Made by a program: the position numbers and the translations under genes. DNA of 64,000 nucleotides from Deinococcus aquaedulcis (lineage in GTDB: Bacteria > Deinococcota > Deinococci > Deinococcales > Deinococcaceae), in NCBI RefSeq assembly GCF_019693445.1, contig NZ_JAHRBL010000016.1:17023-81022 (forward strand), read 5' to 3'. Under the pieces are notes generated by a model. That model ran no database searches and was not told where the DNA came from. It saw nothing but the letters and a program-made list of their open reading frames with translations. This document shows, piece after piece, positions 30,533 to 39,077 of this stretch (positions are counted from its first letter, which is position 1; the number at the start of each line of letters is the position of its first letter).

Positions 30533-31465
30533 ATGAATGCCCCCGGTCCTTCCCCAGTTGCTTCGCCAGCCCTTTGCACTCGAGACAACATTGAGCGTGC
30601 CGAAGCGGTGTATAGCGCCTACACACAGGCAGCCATGAACGTCGTCGCGGTGCAACGGCTAGCTCCGCCTTTTCCGCTCATCCGCCAGTTCGGTCAGAGC
30701 CTGGTCTTTCAAGACGCTCGCCGGCCCCACGACTGGATGAACAATCGTGTCACGGGGTTCACGGAACAGGATCTGCCCTACCTGACAGCGATCGACGACT
30801 TCTTCAAGCAGGCCGATGTCCCTCTCCGTGTGGAGACGCTCCCATCACACTTCACGTCGCGCGTCGGTCAGGCACTGGCGCAGCTGGGTCTGGTCGTGAC
30901 GGGGCACGACGCCGCGTTCGCCGGCCATCCATTCGCTGGGCTCAGCGTTGATGCGTGGTCTTCGGTGATCGAGATCCAACACGCGATGCACGACCCTGAC
31001 CTTGAACAGTATCTCCACACCCGTCAGGCGGCCTTTGAGTGGCCTGCTCTGGCCCCTGACATGCTCCCTGCGCATCTCGTTCGGCTGAAGCAGCCTGGTC
31101 AATTTCATTTCACGGCTCGGATCAACGGAAACCTGGCTGGTGCTGGGACGCTCTACGTGCAGGGCAGCACGGGGTACCTGGCTCTCGCCGGCACGCTTCC
31201 TGCCTTCAGGGGTCAGGGTGTACAGCAGGCGCTGCTCAGGGCGCGGGTGCACCAGGCCGCTCAACTGGGTTGTGATCTGGTCGTGGGGATGACAGGGGTG
31301 GGTGAAGGCAGCGGGCGCAACATGCAGCGACTGGGTCTTGGCTTGCTCCAGATTCGAAGCATCTGGACGAGGCCACCTGCACCTGGCATGGGGCAGACGC
31401 GACGATGTGATGGAAACAAGCTGACCGGGAATTTTCGTTCCAACTCTTGCGCAACTCCAGGATAG
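30533..31465 (+). CDS. GNAT-family acetyltransferase, passenger of cassette A
   Basis: 310 aa. The C-terminal half has the GNAT core: GNLAGAGTLYVQGSTGYLALAGTLPAFRGQGVQQALLRARVHQAAQLG, in which FRGQGVQQAL is the acetyl-CoA pyrophosphate loop (Q/RxxGxG/A). The N-terminal half (1-160) is a degenerate second GNAT-like or family-specific domain. The substrate is unknown. The ATG at 30533 lies 10 nt inside the left terminal repeat. The last 14 codons (LTGNFRSNSCATPG) are read through the right terminal repeat, and the TAG lies 5 nt outside it, so the original stop has probably been replaced by the element end. Codon use is less GC-rich than the neighbours'. Confidence 0.82.
   Translation: MNAPGPSPVASPALCTRDNIERAEAVYSAYTQAAMNVVAVQRLAPPFPLIRQFGQSLVFQDARRPHDWMNNRVTGFTEQDLPYLTAIDDFFKQADVPLRVETLPSHFTSRVGQALAQLGLVVTGHDAAFAGHPFAGLSVDAWSSVIEIQHAMHDPDLEQYLHTRQAAFEWPALAPDMLPAHLVRLKQPGQFHFTARINGNLAGAGTLYVQGSTGYLALAGTLPAFRGQGVQQALLRARVHQAAQLGCDLVVGMTGVGEGSGRNMQRLGLGLLQIRSIWTRPPAPGMGQTRRCDGNKLTGNFRSNSCATPG
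31420..31458 (-). repeat. Right terminal inverted repeat of cassette A
   Basis: 39 bp, reverse complement of the left repeat with 10 differences. Read inward it has AAGAGTTGGAACGAAAATTC, identical to the other right end in the GTTGGAACGAAAATTCCCGG core. Confidence 0.75.
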
Positions 31466-31593
31466 GCAGAGATAGCAGTATGAGCGCTCCAAACGACGCT
31501 GCTCTGAGCTCGGCACTGTCCGGCTTCGGAAGGTTTGAATCGGATGAAGAGATCAGGGCCTTCAACGGCTGGTACGCCTCTCTTTCGCCAACT

Positions 31594-31845
31594 TCAGACC
31601 AGTCGCACCATGCCCTGTGCGGCGAGGTCGGCCAGCAGGGTGCGGGCGTCGTCCTGGGCCTGTTCAGGCGCGACAGCGAACGCCTGACTGAGGGCGGTGC
31701 CCACGGCCTCCGTGGTGGCGGGCAGGGTCAGCCACGCGGCGCGGCCGGTGGCATTCAGCCCATACATCAGCCCCCGGCCGGCGTGCATCAGGATCAGTTC
31801 ATCGCCGAGATCAGTCACCAGCACATCGGGGTCCACTTCCCACAT
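31594..31845 (-). CDS. PqqD-like protein (lasso B1 / RiPP recognition element type)
   Basis: 83 aa. Pattern of PqqD/RRE proteins: an N-terminal beta hairpin (VLVTDLGDELILMHAGRGLMYGLNATGRAAWLTL), where LNxTGxxxW is the hallmark, followed by helices with FAVAPEQAQDDARTLLADLAAQGMV. Such proteins bind the leader of a RiPP precursor and hand it to the B2 protease, a domain found in the fusion gene at 29101. The start is ATG at 31845 with TATGCT six nt upstream. The two would make a split B1/B2 pair, now separated by cassette A and in opposite orientation. Confidence 0.82.
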   Translation of the reverse strand: MWEVDPDVLVTDLGDELILMHAGRGLMYGLNATGRAAWLTLPATTEAVGTALSQAFAVAPEQAQDDARTLLADLAAQGMVRLV

Positions 31846-31851
31846 GGGCGC

Positions 31852-31857
31852 AGCATA
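31852..31857 (-). promoter_or_regulatory. -10 box for the PqqD-like gene
   Basis: TATGCT, 6 nt before the ATG at 31845 (leaderless layout). An alternative promoter using the TTGATA inside the repeat at 31897-31911 is possible. Confidence 0.5.
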
Positions 31858-31896
31858 GCGCTGAGGGCCGAACCTCTTCGAATATGCTCATATTAA

Positions 31897-31911
31897 GTGA
31901 TATCAAATTAG
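31897..31911 (-). repeat. 15-bp motif shared with 36788-36802
   Basis: Read on the minus strand it is CTAATTTGATATCAC, followed 2 nt later by AATAT. It lies 51 nt upstream of the PqqD-like start. The identical 15-mer, also with AATAT two nt later, lies on the plus strand at 36788. The motif contains TTGATA, a possible -35, and the palindrome TGATATCA. Confidence 0.6.
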
Positions 31912-32086
31912 AGAGTCACCTGATTGGCGGTGGTTGAAAGAAACGCCGTATAACTCATCCACACCTTTTTTACAGCCTTGCTCTCTGTCCTAACGCTAAC
32001 GCCCGTATGTGCGCACTTGACCGTGCCCTTCCCCTCCAGCCCAGGCTGAGACCCCGCTTGCCGTAGTGTGGGCAAAGCTTTCCACC

Positions 32087-34774
32087 ATGCGCCCTGCCAT
32101 CCCTGCCGCCAAAGTCCGTCTTCCCCCACCCCGGCGGGACGGGCTTTCGCGGCCCCATCTCCACGCCTCGCTGAACACGGGGCTTCAGAAAAAGCTGACG
32201 CTGGTCTCTGCGCCAGCGGGCTATGGGAAAACGACCCTCGTCAGTGCCTGGGCCACCGCCCTGGCCCAGCCAGTGGTGTGGCTCTCTCTGGAGGCCCCGG
32301 AGAGCGACCTCCCCCAGTTCATGCGGCATCTGCACGCGGCGTTGCAGGTGGCGGTGCCGGCGCTTGCGGCTGATCTGCTGGCTCTGTCCGAAGCCGCTGG
32401 GCCGCTCACGGCAGACCACGCAGCGACCGCCCTGCTACAGGTGGTGCAGGCTTACGGGGCGCCTCTGGTGCTGGTGCTGCACGATTACCATGCCATTCAG
32501 GCCGACGCTGTGCATGGCTTGCTGACGGCCCTTCTGGAGCACCAACCGCCCCACCTACACCTCGTCATCACAACCCGCGAGGATCCCCCCCTGCCGCTGG
32601 CCCGCCTGCGGGCCCGCAATGAACTGCATGAGGTGCGCGCGGCCGACTTGCAGTTTTCAGCGGAGGAGGCCGCCCGCTTCCTGAATGAGGTAATGGGCCT
32701 GGACCTTATGCCGGCGCAGGCCGCCGCCTTGGCCGCGCGCACAGAAGGCTGGATTACGGGCCTGCAACTGGCCGCCCTGTCCATGCGGGGCCAGCCGGAC
32801 CGCGCCGGTTTTCTCCGGGCGTTTGTGGGGAGTGACCGTTATCTGCTGGATTACCTTGTCGAGGAAGTGCTGAACCGGCAGCCCAGGGCGCTTCGCCAGT
32901 TTCTGCTGCACACCTCGGTCCTTGAGGGCCTGAATGGCGCCCTGTGCGACGCGGTGACAGGGCAGCAGGGCGGCCAGGCGCACCTGGACACGCTTGAGCG
33001 GAAGCACTTCTTTCTGGTGTCCCTGGATGAGCCGGGCCAGTGGTTCCGGTATCACCAGCTGTTGGCCGAGGCCCTGCGGGCGCAGCTGGCGGCCGAGCAG
33101 CCAGCCCTCCTTCCCTTGCTGCACACCCGCGCCAGCCACTGGTTCGAGGCGCAGGGCATGGCCGCCGAGGCCATCCGGCATGCCCTGGCCGCCCAGAACC
33201 CTGACCGCGCTGCAGACCTGATTGAGCTGGCTGTACCGGAATGGCGCCGCACCTTGCAGGACGGTGCCATCCTGCCCTGGCTGGAGGCGCTGCCAGCGGC
33301 CTTGCTTCGGCGGCGGCCGGTGCTGTGCGTGTATTTCGCCAAGGCGCTGTTGCAGGCGGGCCGCTGGCACGAGGTTGAAGGCCGTCTGCGCGGCGCAGAA
33401 CAGGCGCTGCGGGCACGCGATCCCGAGGCCCACGTGGTAGTTGACGAGGCAGAGTTCAGACGCCTGCCTGCCGAGATAGCTGCTTACCGCGCGGCGCTGG
33501 CCGTGGCCCTGGGCGAACTGGGCCCCGCGACCCAGCACGCGGCTCAGGTGCTGGCCCTGGCGCCCCCGGAGGACCACCTGGCCTGTGGCGCGGCGGCCGG
33601 CTTTCTGGGTCTGACGGCGTGGCGGCAGGGGAAGCTGGCAGAGGCATCCCGGCACTGGGCCGAGGCGCAGGCCCAGTTACTCCAGGCCGGGCACCTGGCC
33701 GACGCGGTGGGCGCTGCTCTGGCCCAGACTGAAATTTTCATGGCGCGCGGCCAGCTGCGGCAGGCCCAGCGCGTCTCTGAACAGGCCCTTCAGGTCGCCA
33801 CGTCGGGCCACGGCCCCCCTCTGCGGGGTACGGCGGACCTCTACGTGAGCCTGAGCGAAGTCTTCCGGCAACGGCACAATCTGGCGGCGGCCCGGGCGGC
33901 CCTTCAGCACAGCCGGGCTCTGGGCCCGCTCAGTGCACGTTCATCGTACGAAGGGCGCTGGCGCCTCGCCCAGGCCGACCTGGAGTTGACCGAGGGCCGC
34001 CTGCCTGCCGCCCTGACGCTGCTGGCCGAAGCGGCCGCCTGTGTCCAGCCAGGCGACTTCCCCGAGGGGCGCCCGGTGCCGGCAGTGGCCGCGCGGGCTC
34101 AGATACGGCAGGGTAACCTGGAAGCCGCCCACGCATGGGTGCGGGCCAGCGGCGTTTCCATCCGGGACGAGCCCTCGTATCTGCGGGAGTACGAGCAGGT
34201 CACCCTGGTCCGGGTGCTTCTGCAGGCTTCGGACACTGGCATAGCGGCACGGCGGGAGGTGCTGGCCTTCCTGCAGCAGCTGGCAGCGGCCGCTGAGGCC
34301 GGCGGGCGCTCTGGGAGCCTGATAGAACTCCTGATCCTTCAGGCCCTGGCGCACGATCAGGCGGGGCAACAGGCGCCGGCGCTGACCTTTCTGGAACGCG
34401 CCCTTGACCTGGCCGAGCCTGAAGGGTACGCGGCCGTCTTTCTGGAGGAAGGGGCTGTCATGGCAGACCTGCTCCGAAGGGTGCTGAAGCGTGGCGTGGC
34501 GCCCTCGTATGTCCGCCATCTGCTTCAAGGTGTCCGGGGCTCAGGCAAAGGGTTACGTTCTTTGCCGGTGGTGGCAGGCGACCTGCGGCTCAGTACCCGC
34601 GAACAAACTGTCCTGCGGTGGCTGACCACTGAATTGAGTGGCCCCGATATTGCCAGAGAACTGGGGGTTTCCATCAACACGCTGCGGACACACACCCAGC
34701 GCGTGTATGACAAGCTGGGTGTGAACAGCCGTCGCGCGGCGGTCCGCCGGGCACAGACCCTCGGCTTGATCTGA
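32087..34774 (+). CDS. MalT-like LuxR-family STAND transcription regulator
   Basis: 895 aa. An N-terminal NTPase module with Walker A (SAPAGYGKTTLV, about 44-55) and Walker B-like LVLHDYHAI, a winged-helix/ARM segment, a long TPR-like helical solenoid (about 400-800), and a C-terminal LuxR HTH (LSTREQTVLRWLTTELSGPDIARELGVSINTLRTHTQRVYDKLGV, about 833-877). It would bind ATP and an inducer, then activate transcription. The ATG at 32087 is preferred; a GTG at 32066 would add seven residues. A TAGTGT at 32064-32069 could be the -10. A small membrane protein gene follows convergently. Confidence 0.92.
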   Translation: MRPAIPAAKVRLPPPRRDGLSRPHLHASLNTGLQKKLTLVSAPAGYGKTTLVSAWATALAQPVVWLSLEAPESDLPQFMRHLHAALQVAVPALAADLLALSEAAGPLTADHAATALLQVVQAYGAPLVLVLHDYHAIQADAVHGLLTALLEHQPPHLHLVITTREDPPLPLARLRARNELHEVRAADLQFSAEEAARFLNEVMGLDLMPAQAAALAARTEGWITGLQLAALSMRGQPDRAGFLRAFVGSDRYLLDYLVEEVLNRQPRALRQFLLHTSVLEGLNGALCDAVTGQQGGQAHLDTLERKHFFLVSLDEPGQWFRYHQLLAEALRAQLAAEQPALLPLLHTRASHWFEAQGMAAEAIRHALAAQNPDRAADLIELAVPEWRRTLQDGAILPWLEALPAALLRRRPVLCVYFAKALLQAGRWHEVEGRLRGAEQALRARDPEAHVVVDEAEFRRLPAEIAAYRAALAVALGELGPATQHAAQVLALAPPEDHLACGAAAGFLGLTAWRQGKLAEASRHWAEAQAQLLQAGHLADAVGAALAQTEIFMARGQLRQAQRVSEQALQVATSGHGPPLRGTADLYVSLSEVFRQRHNLAAARAALQHSRALGPLSARSSYEGRWRLAQADLELTEGRLPAALTLLAEAAACVQPGDFPEGRPVPAVAARAQIRQGNLEAAHAWVRASGVSIRDEPSYLREYEQVTLVRVLLQASDTGIAARREVLAFLQQLAAAAEAGGRSGSLIELLILQALAHDQAGQQAPALTFLERALDLAEPEGYAAVFLEEGAVMADLLRRVLKRGVAPSYVRHLLQGVRGSGKGLRSLPVVAGDLRLSTREQTVLRWLTTELSGPDIARELGVSINTLRTHTQRVYDKLGVNSRRAAVRRAQTLGLI

Positions 34775-34804
34775 TTGGGGCGTCGGGGCTTCTGTAAGCC
34801 TGGA

Positions 34805-35482
34805 TCAGGTGGTCGCCTGCAGGCCTGCCTGGTCCTGGGAGAGAGGTGCATCCCCTGCCCGTCCGGCCAACCAGAGGGCGACTCCCAGCCAGAGAAGGCT
34901 GAGCCCCATGGGCAGCGCGGCGAGGCGGTGCAGGGGATGCGGCAGAGGCAACACCATCAGCGGTGCAAAGGCAGCCACCATCATGAGCAGCCCCGCCCCG
35001 CGCGGCAGGACCCCGGCGCGCCACGTGGCAAGCCCCAGCAGGAGACCGCCCAGCATGTAAAGCGCGCCAGAGAGCGGCGCGGCGGCCGCAAGCGCTCCAA
35101 GATTCACCGGACCGGCGTGTCCACTGAAAATCCTCAGGAAGCTCTCCACGAAGCCCGGGGCATCGGTCACCAGCAGCGGCAACACGAAAGTCTCGACGAA
35201 GGTGAAGGCCGCCACCAGCACCAGCCAGAGGCCCAGCAGCAGGAAACCGGCCAGCCCAGGCCAACCGCTCTGGCGAACCTGCTGGGTGTAAACCGCCGTG
35301 AGGCCCAGCAGCCCCGCCAGGGCCATTAGCAGGGTCAAGGCGTGAACGGCGGCCCAGCGGGGTGTGGTGACAGCCGCCAGCACCTCGGGGGGGTGCAGGG
35401 TTTGAACGCCGAGAAACAGAAGTCCTGCGGCGGCGCACGCTCCGCCGCCGCTGCGCACGAGTCTGGAAGGGGTGATGGTCAT
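34805..35482 (-). CDS. Six-helix membrane protein of unknown function
   Basis: 225 aa with about six hydrophobic helices and Pro/Ala-rich loops (starting RLVRSGGGACAAAGLLFLGVQTL). A strong AAGGAGGA ribosome-binding site lies 6 nt before the ATG at 35482, one of the few clear Shine-Dalgarno sequences in the window. No catalytic motif is seen. It resembles DUF4386-type or similar small integral proteins only in general shape. It is convergent with the MalT-like gene; whether it is a target of that regulator is unknown. Confidence 0.8.
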   Translation of the reverse strand: MTITPSRLVRSGGGACAAAGLLFLGVQTLHPPEVLAAVTTPRWAAVHALTLLMALAGLLGLTAVYTQQVRQSGWPGLAGFLLLGLWLVLVAAFTFVETFVLPLLVTDAPGFVESFLRIFSGHAGPVNLGALAAAAPLSGALYMLGGLLLGLATWRAGVLPRGAGLLMMVAAFAPLMVLPLPHPLHRLAALPMGLSLLWLGVALWLAGRAGDAPLSQDQAGLQATT

Positions 35483-35716
35483 GGTGTCCTCCTTGTGTGG
35501 CGCGGTCATTGCGCGCCGACATGACCGTAAGGAGGCAGGTGATGACGCCGCGTCACCAGATGTGGTGAGGCAAAGGGTTCAGCGGGGCCGGTACAAGGAT
35601 GAGGCTCCAAATTGGACTCAGCTGCGGTGTCAGGACGTCGGGCCACCGAAAACCCGGTGCCCGGCTTCCAGGCTGTGCAACCTCCATGACAGGCATCACG
35701 AAAGCCCTAGGCCCTC

Positions 35717-36688
35717 TCAAGATGAGCCAGCGGCAGCCACCAGTGCGGTTTCAACGACAGGGAGAGCTTCCAGGACAAATGGCAGTTCTTCAGGACGCTC
35801 CGACAGGAAAGCCAGATTGTCGATCATGGCCAGCACGCGAAGGGCCTTCAATGGGTGCTCGTACCCCGCTGGCAGGGCCCTGAACCGCGTATAGCCTGTG
35901 ATCAGCGCCGCCCGCTCCTCTGGTTCCAGAGCGAGGTCAGCATTCGCGAGGTCCAGCAGGAAGGGGCCCCAGCCACAGCGATCAAAGTCAATGAGCGCCA
36001 GACCTGTCTCCTGTTGCAGGAAGTTGCCTGGGTGCACGTCTGCGTGAATCAGCCCGAAGCCCCCTGGGATATCGTTCAACGGCCCCAGTTTCCGAAGCAT
36101 CTGGGGCAGCGCCACGTTGAGGCGGTCTAAACGCTGGCGGTCGACAAAGGTGGTGATGTTCTGCTGCAGTTGTCGGGCGCTCGCCAGGAAGTAAGGGGCG
36201 TCATAGTGAGGGCGCTCGAACACGGCGGGGGGCCGAAATTGCTCCGCTTGAGTGTGGAGCTGGCCTAAGACTTCCCCTGCCTGTTCCGCCTGTGTCAAGG
36301 TGAATTCCTGGCCTTCGGGTAAGGCCTCACCTTCCAGCCAGGTCAGCAGGGTGCAGAGAAGGGAAGGTGCGGGCGGAACCCTCAAGGAGGCCACCCACGA
36401 GCCCGAGACGCTGCGCACAGGTTGGGGAACTGGGATGGCCCCGTTGCGGGCCAGGAGATCAAGCCATTCGAGTTCGGAGTCGAGGGCCGCTGGATGATGC
36501 CGACCGGCCGTATGGAGCCGGAGCGCGTAGCGTTCGCCTGAAGGAATATCCACGCGAAAGACGCTGTTCTCGCCCTCTCGCAACAGGGTGATGTGGGCCT
36601 GACGTAGGCCATATTCCTCCAGGAGGAGGCGGCTCAACCCATCATGCTGAGCGGAGTGGAGGGTAGAACGTGTGCCTGAAGAGCCCAT
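35717..36688 (-). CDS. Aminoglycoside phosphotransferase (APH)-family kinase
   Basis: 323 aa. Kinase-like fold of the APH/choline kinase group: ENSVFRVDIPSGERYALRLH (nucleotide loop and Lys/Arg), LIHADVHPGNFLQ (Brenner motif: H, D and N of the catalytic loop) and LIDFDRCGWGP (metal-binding Asp). It phosphorylates a small molecule; the substrate could be an antibiotic, homoserine or choline. The ATG at 36688 (MGSSGTRSTLH) is chosen since TACACT lies 6 nt upstream, although the frame continues upstream. Confidence 0.88.
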   Translation of the reverse strand: MGSSGTRSTLHSAQHDGLSRLLLEEYGLRQAHITLLREGENSVFRVDIPSGERYALRLHTAGRHHPAALDSELEWLDLLARNGAIPVPQPVRSVSGSWVASLRVPPAPSLLCTLLTWLEGEALPEGQEFTLTQAEQAGEVLGQLHTQAEQFRPPAVFERPHYDAPYFLASARQLQQNITTFVDRQRLDRLNVALPQMLRKLGPLNDIPGGFGLIHADVHPGNFLQQETGLALIDFDRCGWGPFLLDLANADLALEPEERAALITGYTRFRALPAGYEHPLKALRVLAMIDNLAFLSERPEELPFVLEALPVVETALVAAAGSS

Positions 36689-36694
36689 CTGGTG

Positions 36695-36700
36695 AGTGTA
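36695..36700 (-). promoter_or_regulatory. -10 box for the APH-family gene
   Basis: TACACT 6 nt before the ATG at 36688, leaderless layout. Confidence 0.5.
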
Positions 36701-36787
36701 GGGGCTGTATGGCATGGCTAAGAGCGTCAGATGGCTTAGGGGGTAAAGGTAGTGTCGAGACGCTGCCAAGCCCTTAAGATGAACTGA

Positions 36788-36821
36788 CTAATTTGATATC
36801 ACAAAATATCCTGCCATTATT
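36788..36821 (+). promoter_or_regulatory. Shared 15-bp motif and possible promoter before the HD-GYP gene
   Basis: CTAATTTGATATCAC (36788-36802) equals the motif before the PqqD-like gene. TTGATA at 36793-36798, 17 nt and ATTATT at 36816-36821 could be a promoter, giving a start near 36828. A GTG at 36833 would be an alternative start for the HD-GYP protein. Confidence 0.5.
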
Positions 36822-36887
36822 GTGGGAGAAGGGTGGAGGATTACCTCAGACTGGGCGGCTGTCAGAGTGGCGTGAGAGGCCCGCCGC

Positions 36888-36893
36888 TAGGCT
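36888..36893 (+). promoter_or_regulatory. -10 box directly before the HD-GYP ATG
   Basis: TAGGCT, 8 nt before the ATG at 36902, supporting that start with a leaderless mRNA. It may work beside the upstream promoter. Confidence 0.4.
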
Positions 36894-36901
36894 GCGCCGA
36901 T

Positions 36902-38839
36902 ATGTCCGCTCTGGACGCCTTGCCTGGCTCTCACTCTGCCGAGCACCTGCAGCCCACCCTGCAGAACGTGCTTCAGGGCGACATGGGACCAGAGCCGGCC
37001 TTTGACCGGCTGGCCGCCCTGGTGGGACACGTGCTGGGCAGTCCCATCGTGCTGATTGCGCTGGTTGACGCCCAGCACCTCTGGTTCAAAAGTGCCCTGG
37101 GCTTGGACCTGAGCCAGATGGACCCGGCGCGCGTGTTCTGCCAGCATATGCTGAGCGCCCCTGAGCCCCTGGTGGTGCCCGAAACCCGGACCCATCCCCA
37201 GTTCAGCAGTAACGCGCTGGTCATGGGAGCGCCCTTTCTGCGCTTCTACGCTGGCGTGCCGCTGCAGGCGCCGGGCGGTCAGGTGCTGGGCACCCTGTGC
37301 ATCATGGACCAGACACCACGTCCAGCGTTCGGCGCCGAGGACTTGCGCACGCTGCAGGATCTGGCCGAAACGGTGGTACGCGAGCTGGAGTTACGCCGTG
37401 CCCTGCAGGTCACCCAGCACGCCCTGCAACAGCAGCGGCGCAGCGAGGCGCTGGGCACCGCCATGCTGAATGCGGCGCTGGACGGCGTGGTGACCATGGA
37501 CAGCCAGGGCCGTGTGCTGGAGTGGAATGCCGCCGCCGAGCAGATCTTTGGCTACCGCCGCCAGGAGGTTCTGGGTCAGGAACTGGCCGGGCTGATTGTG
37601 CCGCCCGACGCCCGCGAGGCCCACCGGCGCGGGCTGGCCCACTATCTGCGCACCCGGCACGGGCCGGTGCTGGGGCGGCGCATTGAAGTGCAGGCGCTGC
37701 GGCGGGACGGCGAACTCTTTCCCTGTGAACTGGCGATCACGCCGGTGGAAAGTGGCGAGGAGCTGCTGTTCACGGCCCACCTGCGCGACCTCACCGAGCG
37801 GCGCGCGGCCGAGGCGGCACTGCACGACAGCCACGCCCTGCTGCGCGCGGTGGTGGACACGGTGCCCGAAGCCATCTTCGTCAAGGACCGGCAGGAGCGC
37901 TACGTGATGATCAACGCCGCTGGCGCCGGGCTGATCGGGCGCCCGGCCGACGAGATTCTGGGCCACACCGACCAGGAACTGTTTCCGGCGGCCACGGCGC
38001 TGCATTCCGGGCAGCAGGACCGGCTTGTCCTGGACACCGGACAGACCGCGCAATACGAGGTCACCGACCAGCTGACCGATGGCCGGGTGCGCAGCTTCCT
38101 GTCTACGAAAAGCGCCTACCACGACGCGCAGGGCGAAGTGCGCGGGCTGATCGGCTCGGCCATTGACCTGACTGACCGCAAGGCCCTGGCCGCGCAGCTG
38201 GAAGAGCAGAATGCCCAGCTGGCCGCCCATGTGCAGGCCCGCACACAGGAACTGGAAGCGGCGCAGCTGGAAATGCTGGAGCGCCTGGCCCGCGCTGCCG
38301 AGCACCGCGATGAGGATACCGGCGAGCATGTTCACCGGGTGGCACGCGCCGCCGCCGGCATCGCCAGCCAGCTGGGCCTGGGGCCCGAAACGGTGGCCCT
38401 GCTGGAACGGGCCGCACCCCTGCATGATGTGGGCAAGATCGGGGTGCCGGACGCCATCTTGCTGAAACCGGGACGGCTGACGCCCGAGGAATTCGACATC
38501 GTCAAGACGCACACCACCATCGGCGCCAGCCTGCTGGACGACAGCCGCTCGGTGCTCATGCAGGCCGCGCAGACGATTGCCCTGACCCACCATGAACGCT
38601 GGGACGGGGCCGGCTACCCCCAGGGCCTGCGCGGCGAGGCCATTCCGTTGCTGGGCCGCATCGTGGCCGTGGCCGATGTGTACGACGCCCTGACCAGCGA
38701 GCGGCCCTACAAGCGTGCCTGGACCCACGAAGCCGCCGTCGCCGAGTTGCGCGCCCAGGCTGGCCGGCAATTTGACCCGCAGGTGGTGGCCGCCTTTGAA
38801 GGGTGGCAGGCCAGCGAGAGCGAACGATCTGAAGCGTGA
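36902..38839 (+). CDS. GAF-PAS-PAS-HD-GYP cyclic-di-GMP phosphodiesterase
   Basis: 645 aa. A GAF domain (about 25-165) is followed by two PAS domains ([31 protein letters not shown] near 190-220, and [25 protein letters not shown] near 315-340), a coiled coil (about 415-455) and HD-GYP with [17 protein letters not shown] near 507-523 and [11 protein letters not shown] near 562-572. HD-GYP enzymes hydrolyse c-di-GMP to GMP using a di-iron site. The protein lacks membrane helices and would sense a cytosolic ligand. The start at the ATG is chosen by its -10 box; GTG at 36833 would add 23 residues. Confidence 0.92.
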   Translation: MSALDALPGSHSAEHLQPTLQNVLQGDMGPEPAFDRLAALVGHVLGSPIVLIALVDAQHLWFKSALGLDLSQMDPARVFCQHMLSAPEPLVVPETRTHPQFSSNALVMGAPFLRFYAGVPLQAPGGQVLGTLCIMDQTPRPAFGAEDLRTLQDLAETVVRELELRRALQVTQHALQQQRRSEALGTAMLNAALDGVVTMDSQGRVLEWNAAAEQIFGYRRQEVLGQELAGLIVPPDAREAHRRGLAHYLRTRHGPVLGRRIEVQALRRDGELFPCELAITPVESGEELLFTAHLRDLTERRAAEAALHDSHALLRAVVDTVPEAIFVKDRQERYVMINAAGAGLIGRPADEILGHTDQELFPAATALHSGQQDRLVLDTGQTAQYEVTDQLTDGRVRSFLSTKSAYHDAQGEVRGLIGSAIDLTDRKALAAQLEEQNAQLAAHVQARTQELEAAQLEMLERLARAAEHRDEDTGEHVHRVARAAAGIASQLGLGPETVALLERAAPLHDVGKIGVPDAILLKPGRLTPEEFDIVKTHTTIGASLLDDSRSVLMQAAQTIALTHHERWDGAGYPQGLRGEAIPLLGRIVAVADVYDALTSERPYKRAWTHEAAVAELRAQAGRQFDPQVVAAFEGWQASESERSEA

Positions 38840-39044
38840 GGGCAGTTGGTATTTTTACCGTCTAGGACGAATAAAAAATTATCTGCCTTTTGAGAGGCCC
38901 AGGAAGGGGTCAGCAAAGGTTCATGCCTCCTCCGGGTGCGGCCTAATCTTTGCCAAGGCCTTCTTGACCTTCCTGCGAGCCCGCTGAATTTTCTCCATCC
39001 TGGCGCGGTAATTCGACAACACCTTTCCGCCACAAAGCTCTTCT

Positions 39045-39068
39045 CTTACCTAAGGCTGTTTAGGTAAG
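39045..39068. promoter_or_regulatory. Operator-like inverted repeat at the recombinase promoter
   Basis: CTTACCTAA (39045-39053), 6-nt spacer, TTAGGTAAG (39060-39068): perfect 9-bp arms. The right arm overlaps the -10 TAAGAT (39065-39070), which is 7 nt before the ATG at 39078. A protein bound here would block transcription. It could also be a recombinase binding site. Confidence 0.65.
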
Positions 39069-39077
39069 ATAACCACA

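Larger units (their letters stand above)
30484..31458. mobile_element. Tn3-type inverted-repeat cassette A carrying a GNAT gene
   Basis: A 975-bp segment bounded by 39-bp inverted repeats (30484-30522 and 31420-31458, 29 of 39 identical). The repeats start with GG(G/A)GT, have AGAGTTGGAAC in the middle and end (T/C)AGC inside, the plan of Tn3-family ends. Flanks AGAAT (30479-30483) and AGGAT (31459-31463) look like a 5-bp target duplication with one change. No transposase is inside; the only gene is a GNAT acetyltransferase. A second cassette with the same ends lies at 52108. Confidence 0.7.
31480..31896 (+). other. Possible truncated gene start beside cassette A
   Basis: From the ATG at 31480 about 38 codons look protein-like (MSAPNDAALSSALSGFGRF, then ESDEEIRAFNGWYASLS) with AT-richer codons, unlike a chance frame. 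After about 31595 the frame is antisense to the PqqD-like gene and is surely noise. It may be the beginning of a gene cut away when this junction formed, or a chance frame. I do not recognise it. Confidence 0.25.

Noticed and set aside
31236..31565. Lasso-type precursor peptide on the minus strand next to the PqqD-like gene
   Set aside because: The frame starts with TTG, has no leader/core features such as a Gly/Asp ring pattern, and runs into the cassette end.
31882..31895. Third ArsR/SmtB operator (GAATATG-CTCATAT)
   Set aside because: Half-site spacing is 1-2 nt shorter than in the two good sites, and there is no metal-related gene downstream.
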